A DNA stretch of 18,024 nucleotides. It comes from an uncultured Streptomyces sp. (lineage in GTDB: Bacteria > Actinomycetota > Actinomycetes > Streptomycetales > Streptomycetaceae). The DNA lies in NCBI GenBank assembly GCA_946480485.1, contig CAMLJW010000052.1, forward strand, positions 1-18,024, given 5' to 3'. The translations under genes and the position numbers were made by a program. A model generated the notes under the pieces. The model saw only the letters and a list, made by a program, of their open reading frames with translations. It was not told the DNA's origin and did not search any database. Below, piece by piece: positions 12,048 through 18,024 of this stretch (position 1 is its first letter; each line of letters begins with the position of its first letter).

Positions 12048-14441
12048 TCAGCAGCTGCTCTGCCCGGACGGTCGTCGTACCAGCGCCGTCCAGTGGGCCG
12101 ATGCCCAGTTCTTGAGTGACGCCCAGCCCTCGGAGACCGCCCACGCCACCCGTACAGCCGAACGGGGGGCCAGGAGTGCCCGGAGGCGGGTGCCGCGGCT
12201 GACCGTGGCGCGCAGGCCGTCGGCCATACGGCGGACGTCGTCGGCCAGACCCGCCGTCGGCCGGGGCCGCGGGGCGTACAGGACCTGCTCCACGGCGTCG
12301 GCGATCCGGTGCACGGAGGCCTCGGCCGCCGGATCGAGGTGCCCGATCCGGACGATCCGAGCCGCCGCATTGCGGGGCGTCTGAGACAGGTCCGGCGCGA
12401 TACCGAAGTCCCATGCCGTATCGGTCACCTCATGCCACGCCGCGAGCGTGTGCGCCGCCGCGTCCGCCTCGGTGCGCCCGTGCGTGCCGAGCCGCGCTGC
12501 CCGCACCCGCATCCGCCACAGCATCGGCAGCAGCGGCACCGCGAGCACAACGAGCCCCGCCAGGGTCAGCCCAAGGAACAGGAACCACGGAGGGTTGTCG
12601 TTCGTCGCTCCGAACGCCGCCTTGGGAGACTCACTGCCGCAGGACTGATCCGGCCGCCTCTCCCCCACCGAGCAGCTCGCGCTGGTCGAGGGCGAGGCGG
12701 AGGGAGCTGTCGACGCGGTCGGCGACGGCGTGTCCGGGGCGAGGCCGGTCGTGCCCGGCGTGGTCGTCCGGGTGTACTCCGGAACCGTGCCCCGGTTCGG
12801 CGTCGGCTCGAAGCGGGTCCAGCCCACACCCTCGAAGTACAGCTCGGGCCAGGCGTGCGCGTCCCGCAGCCCCACGGTCATCGTGCCGTCCGTCTGAGGC
12901 GAGCCGGGTGTGAAGCCGACCGCGACGCGGGCCGGTATGCCCAGCGTGCGGGCCATCGAGGCCATCGCGAAGGAGAAGTGGACGCAGAAGCCCTCCTTGT
13001 CTTTCAGGAAGCGTGCTATCGCCTGGGAGCCGCTGCCGACCTGCACCTGCGTGTCGTACGTGAAGCCGCCTTTTAGAGCGAACCAGTCCTGGAGCTTCAC
13101 CGCACGCTCGTAGTTGTTGGCCGAACCCGCCGTGACCTCCTGGGCCGTGTCCGCGACCACCGGAGGCAGGGAGTCCGGCACCTCGGTGAACTCGTGCCGC
13201 AGCATCGGGGGAGCCTCCGGTGCCGCGGCCAGCTGCTCCGCGGTCGGCCGCACGATCAGGCTGTCCACCGTGTAGTCCAGCCCGCGGGTGGTCTGGCCGT
13301 GGTCGCCGACGAGCGCGCGCCCCACGGGCTCGTACCGCCACTTGCCGCTGATGTCCACCCTGCTGGCCGGGTAGGGCATGGGCAGCCAGTCCTGCGCGTA
13401 CCAGTCCGACGCCGAGATCTTCGTCTGGATCTCGGTGCGCCGGACGCCGTTCCCGAGGCCGGGCGGTGTCGGGAAACTGTCCGGCACACCCGTGATGGAG
13501 CGCTTGGCCGGCTTCCATGCCGTGCCGTCGAACTCGTCGAGCGAGACGATCCGCAGATAGAGGTCCTGTGTCTCCTCGGAGTTGGTGCGGTAGGACATGA
13601 TCTGGCGGTCCTCGTCCACGTTCAGGTTGTCGCGCAGCGAGACCAGCGGGTTCACCGCGGAGATCGTGCCGCCGCCTTCGGAGCCCGAGCCGACGCGCTT
13701 CCCCGCGTCGGCCAGCAGGCCGCCGTCGAGGGCGGGCAGGCCGAGCGGCACCACCAAGGCGATACCGAGCGCGACGGCGCCGATGCCCCGCCCCGTGCGG
13801 ACCGGTGCGACAGCGCTCCCCGAGGTGTCGGGCGCCGGCGTGCGAGAGGCGCCGCCGAAGACGCGGCCCCACTGTGAGAGCCGGTCCCGGCCCTCGGCCA
13901 GCAACAGCATCAGATAGCCGGCGGCCGCCAGCACGAACCACGGCCATCCGTTGCCGTCCGAGAGGCCCGCGGCGACGGAGTACAGCGCGAGCAGCGGTAG
14001 TCCGGCCGGGGCCGCGCGGCGCAGCGTCACCGCGAGTGCGTCCACCGCGAGCCCGATCACCAGGACACCGCCGACCATCATCAGCCTGATGCCGTCCGAC
14101 AGCGGCGCCGGAATCGAGTACTGCCCGACGTCGTCCGCGCCCGCCCGCAACAGCACCCCGAAGTACCGGAACGCCTCCGGACCGGGAATGATCCCGGCGA
14201 CGGCGTGCTCACGGGCGAACGTCAGCGTCAGCAACGTCAGGGACACCAGCACCTGCGCCGCGATCGTCAGCGGCCGGGCCAGCGGCACCCGCCGGGCCGC
14301 CGCGCCCATGCCCGTCTGCACCGCGAGCAGGAACGCCGCCTGCAGGATCCAGGTCACCGGATCGACCAGCGGCAGCAGCGCGCACGCCGTCAGCAGCGTC
14401 GCCGTCGCGGCGCACAGCGCCAGTCGCGCGGCGCCGCTCAT
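12048..14441 (-). CDS. TgpA-like membrane transglutaminase (DUF3488/transglutaminase/DUF4129)
   Basis: The 797-residue protein has an N-terminal multi-helix membrane part: helices near 8-25, 31-46, 57-76, 118-140, 146-160, 166-182 and 219-235. An extracytoplasmic transglutaminase-like core follows. Cys486 in GFCVHFS and His529 in DAHAWPE are the catalytic pair, and 'FEPTP' (544-548) lies where the third residue is expected, here Glu545 rather than the Asp of many relatives. A Pro/Ser/Thr linker (560-590) leads to a last helix (about 619-641) and a cytoplasmic DUF4129-like tail. It overlaps the DUF58 gene by 4 nt (ATGA) and has AGGAGG 9 nt before the ATG. It is the third gene of moxR-DUF58-tgpA. 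The natural substrate is unknown; a role in envelope protein processing or crosslinking is likely. Confidence 0.92.
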   Translation of the reverse strand: MSGAARLALCAATATLLTACALLPLVDPVTWILQAAFLLAVQTGMGAAARRVPLARPLTIAAQVLVSLTLLTLTFAREHAVAGIIPGPEAFRYFGVLLRAGADDVGQYSIPAPLSDGIRLMMVGGVLVIGLAVDALAVTLRRAAPAGLPLLALYSVAAGLSDGNGWPWFVLAAAGYLMLLLAEGRDRLSQWGRVFGGASRTPAPDTSGSAVAPVRTGRGIGAVALGIALVVPLGLPALDGGLLADAGKRVGSGSEGGGTISAVNPLVSLRDNLNVDEDRQIMSYRTNSEETQDLYLRIVSLDEFDGTAWKPAKRSITGVPDSFPTPPGLGNGVRRTEIQTKISASDWYAQDWLPMPYPASRVDISGKWRYEPVGRALVGDHGQTTRGLDYTVDSLIVRPTAEQLAAAPEAPPMLRHEFTEVPDSLPPVVADTAQEVTAGSANNYERAVKLQDWFALKGGFTYDTQVQVGSGSQAIARFLKDKEGFCVHFSFAMASMARTLGIPARVAVGFTPGSPQTDGTMTVGLRDAHAWPELYFEGVGWTRFEPTPNRGTVPEYTRTTTPGTTGLAPDTPSPTASTAPSASPSTSASCSVGERRPDQSCGSESPKAAFGATNDNPPWFLFLGLTLAGLVVLAVPLLPMLWRMRVRAARLGTHGRTEADAAAHTLAAWHEVTDTAWDFGIAPDLSQTPRNAAARIVRIGHLDPAAEASVHRIADAVEQVLYAPRPRPTAGLADDVRRMADGLRATVSRGTRLRALLAPRSAVRVAWAVSEGWASLKNWASAHWTALVRRPSGQSSC

Positions 14442-15796
14442 GAGTCACTGCCTCCTGTCGTACTTCCCGCCGACGCGACCTGTGTGCGCTGCCGGTCCGC
14501 GTCCCGCCACAGCTCGGCGAGTCCCGTGCCCGGCGGGACGGCCACGGCGGTCCAGCCCGCCTCACGCAGCATCCGAAGCCGCTCCTCGCCCTCTTCGGCG
14601 GCGGCCTCTTCGCCCACCCACGCCTCACTGTCCAGCAGAAAGGCGACCGCCCCACCGCTGCGCTGCCGCATCTTGGCGAGCACCGTCGCCTGTTCCTCGT
14701 CGAGGTCGCCGAGGAAGGCCACCAGAAGCCCCTCGTTCCCCCCGCGCAGCACGTCGTACGCCCGTGACAGGCCCGTGCCGTCGGAGTGGTCGATCACCGC
14801 GAGGGTGTCCATCATCAGACCCACCGCGTCCGCCGACTCCTGGTGGGCGCCCGCGAACCCGTCGGCCCCCTCGCCGGGCACCGCATGGCCGGTATCCGTC
14901 AACAGCCGTACCGAAAAGCCCCGCTCGAGCATGTGCACCAGCGTGGACGCGGCGCCCGACACGGCCCACTCGAAGGCCGAGTCCGGGCCCGCGCCCTCGA
15001 AGGCGATGCCCCGGGTGTCCAGGAGCACCGTGCAGCGGACCCGCTGCGGCTGCTCCTCGCGGCGCACCATCAGCTCGCCGTAGCGAGCCGTCAGGCGCCA
15101 GTGCACCCGTCGTAGGTCGTCGCCGTGGCGATACCCGCGCGGGATCACGTCATCCTCGCCGGCCAGTGCCAGCGAACGCTGCCGCCCGTCGCCGTACCCC
15201 TTCGTCTCGCCGGTCAGCCGCACCGGTGGCAGCGCCTCCACGTGCGGGATGACGGTAAGGGTGTCGTACGTCGAGAACGAGCGGGTCAGTTCGCACATCC
15301 CGAAGGGGTCGCTGAGCCGCAACTGGAGAGGGCCGAGCGGATAGCGGCCGCGCAGGTCCGAGCGCACGCGGTACGACACCTCGCGCCGGCCGCCCGCCTC
15401 CACCCGGTCCAGCACGAACCGGGGCCGCGACCCCAGCACGTACGGCACCCGGTCCTGGAGCATCAGCATTCCGGTAGGCAGCCGCGACACGTTGTCCATC
15501 CGCAGGTGGACCCGGGCCTCGGAGCCCGCGGGCACGCGCACGGGGGAGAGCCGGCGGCTGCCCGCGACCCGGTAGCGCGTGCGGTACAGCGCGGTCGTGC
15601 AGACCAGTGGCAGCACGGCCAGCAGCAGCCCGACCCGGAGCAGATCGCTCTGCCCCAGGACGTACGCGCACACCGCGGCCGCCACTCCCGCGGCAAGGAA
15701 GGAACGCCCGCGCGTGGTGAGCCCGGCGAGTGCCGTACGCAGCCCGCCCTTGTCCTCCTCGGCCTGCGTCGCGGGCGTTCCCCCGGTGGTCATCAC
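14438..15796 (-). CDS. DUF58 protein (vWA-like, MoxR partner)
   Basis: The 452-residue protein has two membrane helices near 33-48 and 53-70. A beta-rich 'RGRYPLGPLQLRLSDPFGM' region lies at 149-167, and the DUF58 signature IPRGYRHGDDLRRVHWRLTA is at 218-237. A von Willebrand A-like domain follows ('CTVLLDTRG', later 'LVAFLGDLDEEQA'). DUF58 proteins accompany MoxR ATPases and probably act as their client or adaptor. Two starts are possible: GTG 15796 overlaps the moxR stop by 4 nt, and the adjacent ATG 15793 overlaps by 1 nt. It overlaps tgpA by 4 nt downstream, so the three proteins are translationally coupled. Confidence 0.93.
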   Translation of the reverse strand: MMTTGGTPATQAEEDKGGLRTALAGLTTRGRSFLAAGVAAAVCAYVLGQSDLLRVGLLLAVLPLVCTTALYRTRYRVAGSRRLSPVRVPAGSEARVHLRMDNVSRLPTGMLMLQDRVPYVLGSRPRFVLDRVEAGGRREVSYRVRSDLRGRYPLGPLQLRLSDPFGMCELTRSFSTYDTLTVIPHVEALPPVRLTGETKGYGDGRQRSLALAGEDDVIPRGYRHGDDLRRVHWRLTARYGELMVRREEQPQRVRCTVLLDTRGIAFEGAGPDSAFEWAVSGAASTLVHMLERGFSVRLLTDTGHAVPGEGADGFAGAHQESADAVGLMMDTLAVIDHSDGTGLSRAYDVLRGGNEGLLVAFLGDLDEEQATVLAKMRQRSGGAVAFLLDSEAWVGEEAAAEEGEERLRMLREAGWTAVAVPPGTGLAELWRDADRQRTQVASAGSTTGGSDS

Positions 15797-16830
15797 AGCC
15801 TCCGGCGCGGCTGCTGGGCGAAGTCAAGAGCGCCTCGGCCCCTCGTCAGACCGATCCGGGACGGGGGCGCCGCGGGCACGGAAGTGTTCTGCAGGATCTC
15901 CAGGACGACCTGCTCGGATGTACGGCGGTTCAGCTGCGTCCGGGCGGTCGGCAGCAGTCGGTGGGCCAGGACCGCCACGGCGAGCCCCTGGACGTCGTCC
16001 GGCAGCGCGTAGTCCCGGCCGCTGAGCGCGGCGGAGGCCTTCGCCGCACGCAGCAGATGCAGTGTCGCGCGTGGCGACGCACCGAGTCTGAGGTCCGGGT
16101 GGGTGCGTGTGGCGGAGACCAGGTCCACCGCGTAACGCCGCACCGGGTCGGCGACGTACACCGTGCGGACCGCGTCGATGAGCTTCACGATCTCGTGCGC
16201 GTGCGCCACCGGCTGGAGGTCGTCCAGCGGTGACACGCCGCCGTGGATGTCCAGCATCTGCAACTCGGCGTCCGCGCTGGGGTAGCCGATGGAGACACGG
16301 GCCATGAAGCGGTCTCGCTGCGCCTCCGGCAACGGATACGTTCCCTCCATCTCGACCGGGTTCTGCGTCGCCATCACCATGAAGGGGGTGGGCAGCTCAT
16401 ACGTCTGCCCGTCGATGGTGACCTGGCGCTCCTCCATGGACTCCAGGAGCGCGGACTGCGTCTTGGGCGACGCGCGGTTGATCTCGTCGCCGATCACGAT
16501 CTGTGCGAAGATCGCGCCCGGCCTGAACTCGAAGTCGCTGTGCTGCTGATCCCAGATGGACACCCCGGTGATGTCGGAGGGCAGCAGATCGGGCGTGAAC
16601 TGAATACGCCGCACCGAGCAGTCGATGGACCGCGCCAGCGCCTTTGCGAGCATGGTCTTGCCGACGCCGGGCACATCCTCGATCAGAAGATGTCCCTCGG
16701 CGAGCAGTACGGTCAGCGAAAGCCGTACGACCTCAGGCTTGCCTTCGATCACTCCCTCCACCGAACTGCGGACACGCTCCACAGTGGTGGTCAGATCCGT
16801 AAGGCTCGCTTGATCGTCATGGGTCGTCAC
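15793..16830 (-). CDS. MoxR-family AAA+ ATPase
   Basis: The 345-residue ATPase contains Walker A EDVPGVGKTM (51-60), pore-side 'QFTPDLLPSDITG' (77-89), Walker B IVIGDEINRA (111-120) and sensor 1 ATQNP (154-158). 'LPEAQRDRF' (167-175) carries the arginine finger, and 'GASPRATLHLLRAAKA' is the usual sensor 2/lid region. MoxR proteins act as chaperone-like ATPases for partner proteins, here probably the DUF58 product and the transglutaminase. GTG 16830 is chosen because GAGGAGGG lies just upstream and the encoded MTTHDDQASLTDL start is typical. An in-frame extension to 16944 adds only Arg-rich residues. It heads the moxR-DUF58-tgpA operon. Confidence 0.95.
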   Translation of the reverse strand: MTTHDDQASLTDLTTTVERVRSSVEGVIEGKPEVVRLSLTVLLAEGHLLIEDVPGVGKTMLAKALARSIDCSVRRIQFTPDLLPSDITGVSIWDQQHSDFEFRPGAIFAQIVIGDEINRASPKTQSALLESMEERQVTIDGQTYELPTPFMVMATQNPVEMEGTYPLPEAQRDRFMARVSIGYPSADAELQMLDIHGGVSPLDDLQPVAHAHEIVKLIDAVRTVYVADPVRRYAVDLVSATRTHPDLRLGASPRATLHLLRAAKASAALSGRDYALPDDVQGLAVAVLAHRLLPTARTQLNRRTSEQVVLEILQNTSVPAAPPSRIGLTRGRGALDFAQQPRRRL

Positions 16831-16942
16831 CCGGCCCTCCTCGGCCCGTTTCCTTCTCGGGCCGACGCTCTGCGATGCGGACCGGCCCACCCTCGAAACA
16901 CGGACGCCACGCGCGAATGGTTCGGCGTGACGCCACACCCGC

Positions 16943-16972
16943 ATTCTGGTTGCCGTTACCGGTTTGTGTCAC
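16943..16972 (-). promoter_or_regulatory. Putative promoter of the moxR operon
   Basis: On the minus strand GTGACA (16967-16972) and CAGAAT (16943-16948) are 18 nt apart. Each hexamer differs from the housekeeping consensus at one or more positions. The leader to GTG 16830 would be about 105 nt. Confidence 0.35.
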
Positions 16973-17007
16973 TCGCCTGTGGACAAGTGGCTGTGGTATG
17001 TCGGGTC

Positions 17008-17571
17008 TTACGCCCTTCGGGTGGGGTCGATCTCACGCAGCAGACCGGTTTTCACATCGAACACGAAGCCGCGAACGTCGTCGGTGTGGAGAAGGAACGG
17101 AGAGGTGCGCACCCGCTGCATGGACTGCCGCACGTCCTGTTCGACGTCCCGGAAGGCCTCCACGGCCCAGGCGGGGCGCTGACCGACCTCCATCTCCAGG
17201 TCGTGCCGGAAGTCCTCGGTGAGTGACTCCAGGCCGCAGCCGGTGTGGTGGATGAGCACGACGCTGCGGGTGCCGAGCGCCCGCTGGCTGATGGTCAGGG
17301 AGCGGATCACGTCGTCGGTGACGACACCGCCCGCGTTGCGGATCGTGTGGCAGTCGCCCAGCTCCAGGCCGAGCGCGTCGTGCAGGTCGAGACGGGCGTC
17401 CATGCAGGCCACGACCGCGACCTGCAGCACGGGATGGGCATCCATGCCGGGGTCGGAGAAGGCGGCGGCGTACCGTTTGTTGGCCTCGACGAGACGGTCG
17501 GTGACAGCGCCGCCGGCCGTTATGGCGCCTTCGGGCTCGGTGGGAACGGATGCGGAAGTCGTCATATCCAT
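17008..17571 (-). CDS. Beta-carbonic anhydrase
   Basis: The 187-residue enzyme should interconvert CO2 and bicarbonate with a catalytic zinc. Zinc ligands are visible as Cys56 in VVACMDAR, and His109 and Cys112 in HHTGCG. The Asp58-Arg60 dyad of the beta class is intact, and 'HTIRNAGGVVTDDVIRSL' (75-92) is also typical. ATG 17571 is preferred; a second ATG at 17565 is possible. The SD GGAGG (17586-17590) is 14 nt before ATG 17571, with a hairpin in the spacer. A longer ORF to 17655 would put the SD inside the coding region. It lies upstream of the moxR operon on the same strand with a 177-nt gap. It is short for a beta-CA but close to the actinobacterial type. Confidence 0.93.
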   Translation of the reverse strand: MDMTTSASVPTEPEGAITAGGAVTDRLVEANKRYAAAFSDPGMDAHPVLQVAVVACMDARLDLHDALGLELGDCHTIRNAGGVVTDDVIRSLTISQRALGTRSVVLIHHTGCGLESLTEDFRHDLEMEVGQRPAWAVEAFRDVEQDVRQSMQRVRTSPFLLHTDDVRGFVFDVKTGLLREIDPTRRA

Positions 17572-17585
17572 GACGGTAGCCGTCA
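17571..17585 (-). promoter_or_regulatory. Hairpin between SD and start codon of the carbonic anhydrase
   Basis: TGACGG-CTA-CCGTCA forms a perfect 6-bp stem. It begins right after GGAGG and its last base is the A of the ATG. Folding would bring a too-distant SD close to the start codon. Confidence 0.5.
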
Positions 17586-17637
17586 CCTCCGGTACGGACC
17601 TGCTGTGAAAGAGGACAAAGAACATCAACGACGCTTG

Positions 17638-17655
17638 TTGTGAGCTAACCCACAA
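17638..17655. promoter_or_regulatory. Short dyad upstream of the carbonic anhydrase, possible operator
   Basis: TTGTG (17638-17642) and CACAA (17651-17655) are inverted copies around 8 bp. No clear promoter for the carbonic anhydrase could be placed next to it, so the role is open. Confidence 0.25.
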
Positions 17656-17740
17656 GGGCGGCGTGGGCCCGCTCGTAAGGGTGGTTCGTTCCGGTTTGGC
17701 GCTTCAGTGGAGGAGGGGGCGCGACGCGCAGGCCGGTTGA

Positions 17741-17768
17741 TTGACCGCGAGACTCCGTGGACTAAAGT
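17741..17768 (+). promoter_or_regulatory. Strong housekeeping-type promoter toward rsmH
   Basis: TTGACC (17741-17746) and TAAAGT (17763-17768) are 16 nt apart. This is the best match to the Streptomyces HrdB consensus in the window. Transcription would start near 17775 and read through the short ORF into rsmH and the dcw cluster. Confidence 0.75.
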
Positions 17769-17774
17769 GACGCG

Positions 17775-17801
17775 CAGCGGGAGGCGAGACTCTCCCCGCT
17801 G
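17775..17801 (+). promoter_or_regulatory. Hairpin at the predicted 5' end of the rsmH transcript
   Basis: CAGCGGG (17775-17781) pairs perfectly with CCCGCTG (17795-17801); an AG/CT pair can extend it with a bulge. The stem begins at the predicted +1, so it would cap the mRNA and could affect stability or initiation. Confidence 0.45.
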
Positions 17802-17828
17802 GATCGTTGTCCCCGGAGGACCGGCGAC

Positions 17829-17996
17829 ATGCCGGAATCTTCCCGCGTGCGCGGCGCGTATGTATCACTCGGCCTCCTCCGCACCCGGTCGGCTGACGCT
17901 TCCGGCGCCGGCAGGCCTCCCCTTCACCGGGACACCCCCAGCGTTGGCCGGGGGAGGACGAGGACCCGGCAGTGCGTACCGCCGGGTCGGATCTGA
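17829..17996 (+). CDS. Possible small ORF upstream of rsmH
   Basis: The frame gives 55 residues starting MPESSRVRGAYVSLGLLRTR and ending CVPPGRI. It has an excellent SD, GGAGGA (17815-17820), 8 nt before the ATG. Its TGA (17994-17996) overlaps the GAGAGGG that serves rsmH, so ribosomes ending here could start rsmH. Against it, third-position GC is lower than in neighbouring genes, the sequence is Arg-rich, and a common type of intergenic hairpin lies inside. It may be a leader peptide rather than a functional protein. I recognise no family. Confidence 0.45.
   Translation: MPESSRVRGAYVSLGLLRTRSADASGAGRPPLHRDTPSVGRGRTRTRQCVPPGRI
17935..17954. repeat. CCCCCAGC-type hairpin repeat
   Basis: CCCCC-A-GC-GTTG-GC-C-GGGGG forms a 7-pair stem with one A/C mismatch. 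Hairpins of this kind (CCCCCAGC...GGGGG) recur in Streptomyces intergenic DNA. It lies inside the putative 55-codon ORF and upstream of rsmH. Confidence 0.5.
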
Positions 17997-18005
17997 GAGG
18001 GCCCC

Positions 18006-18024
18006 TTGAGCAAGAGTCGACATG
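18006..18024 (+). CDS. rsmH: 16S rRNA (cytosine1402-N4)-methyltransferase RsmH, first codons
   Basis: Only TTG AGC AAG AGT CGA CAT G is present, giving MSKSRH. Streptomyces RsmH (MraW) proteins begin MSxSRHVPVML, and a GAGAGGG SD (17995-18001) precedes the TTG. RsmH methylates C1402 of 16S rRNA and is the first gene of the division/cell-wall cluster. The call depends on six codons and on the promoter context, so it is probable, not certain. Confidence 0.7.

Noticed and set aside
13951..15252. 433-codon plus-strand ORF opposite tgpA and the DUF58 gene
   Set aside because: Arg/Pro/Ser-rich shadow over an operon with clear catalytic motifs on the other strand.

Overview
The window is high-GC DNA with GTG/TTG starts, Shine-Dalgarno (SD) sequences of the AGGAGG type, tightly overlapping operons and many predicted leaderless starts. 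With the protein families present (DUF3040, SAV_6107-type HEPN, Rv2175c-type DNA-binding protein, PASTA-type kinase N-terminus), it reads as the core chromosome of a Streptomyces or a very close relative. The right end runs into the start of rsmH (mraW), the first gene of the division/cell-wall (dcw) cluster. No phage, transposon, CRISPR or tRNA was seen.

Left third (1-6285), thiamin and one-carbon metabolism. On the minus strand a TPP riboswitch precedes thiO-thiS-thiG, which makes the thiazole half of thiamin. The N-terminus of a Ser/Thr protein kinase follows and runs off the left edge. On the plus strand lie a short truncated ORF, a ferredoxin-reductase-like FAD/NAD(P) enzyme, an Rv2175c-type DNA-binding protein, thiE (joins the two thiamin halves) and metF (methylene-THF reductase). 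thiE has no aptamer of its own and instead follows a very strong hairpin.

Middle (6286-11842). A membrane protein with a long Tyr/Gln/Gly-rich tail faces an orphan CrtI-like FAD oxidoreductase. About 730 bp without a convincing intact gene follows. It holds an inverted repeat, a G-quadruplex-type G-run array and what looks like a decayed TetR C-terminus. Then come a HEPN-domain protein, a SAM methyltransferase whose N-terminus is in another frame (apparent frameshift), and a DUF3040 membrane protein that ends at a strong bidirectional terminator.

Right third (11900-18024). The minus-strand operon moxR-DUF58-tgpA (AAA+ ATPase, vWA-like protein, membrane transglutaminase) is joined by 4-nt overlaps. 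A beta-carbonic anhydrase lies upstream on the same strand. A near-consensus housekeeping promoter then reads rightward through a short ORF into rsmH.

The most useful unexpected signal is regulatory. Three genes (Rv2175c-like, CrtI-like, HEPN) carry a TGTCAGT-N8-nAnnnT promoter. This matches the LexA-independent DNA-damage promoter (RecA-NDp/PafBC type) known from actinobacteria. Five genes have a -10 hexamer ending only 6-7 nt before the start codon, which predicts leaderless mRNAs. No clearly new multi-gene system was found; most of the window is conserved core genome.
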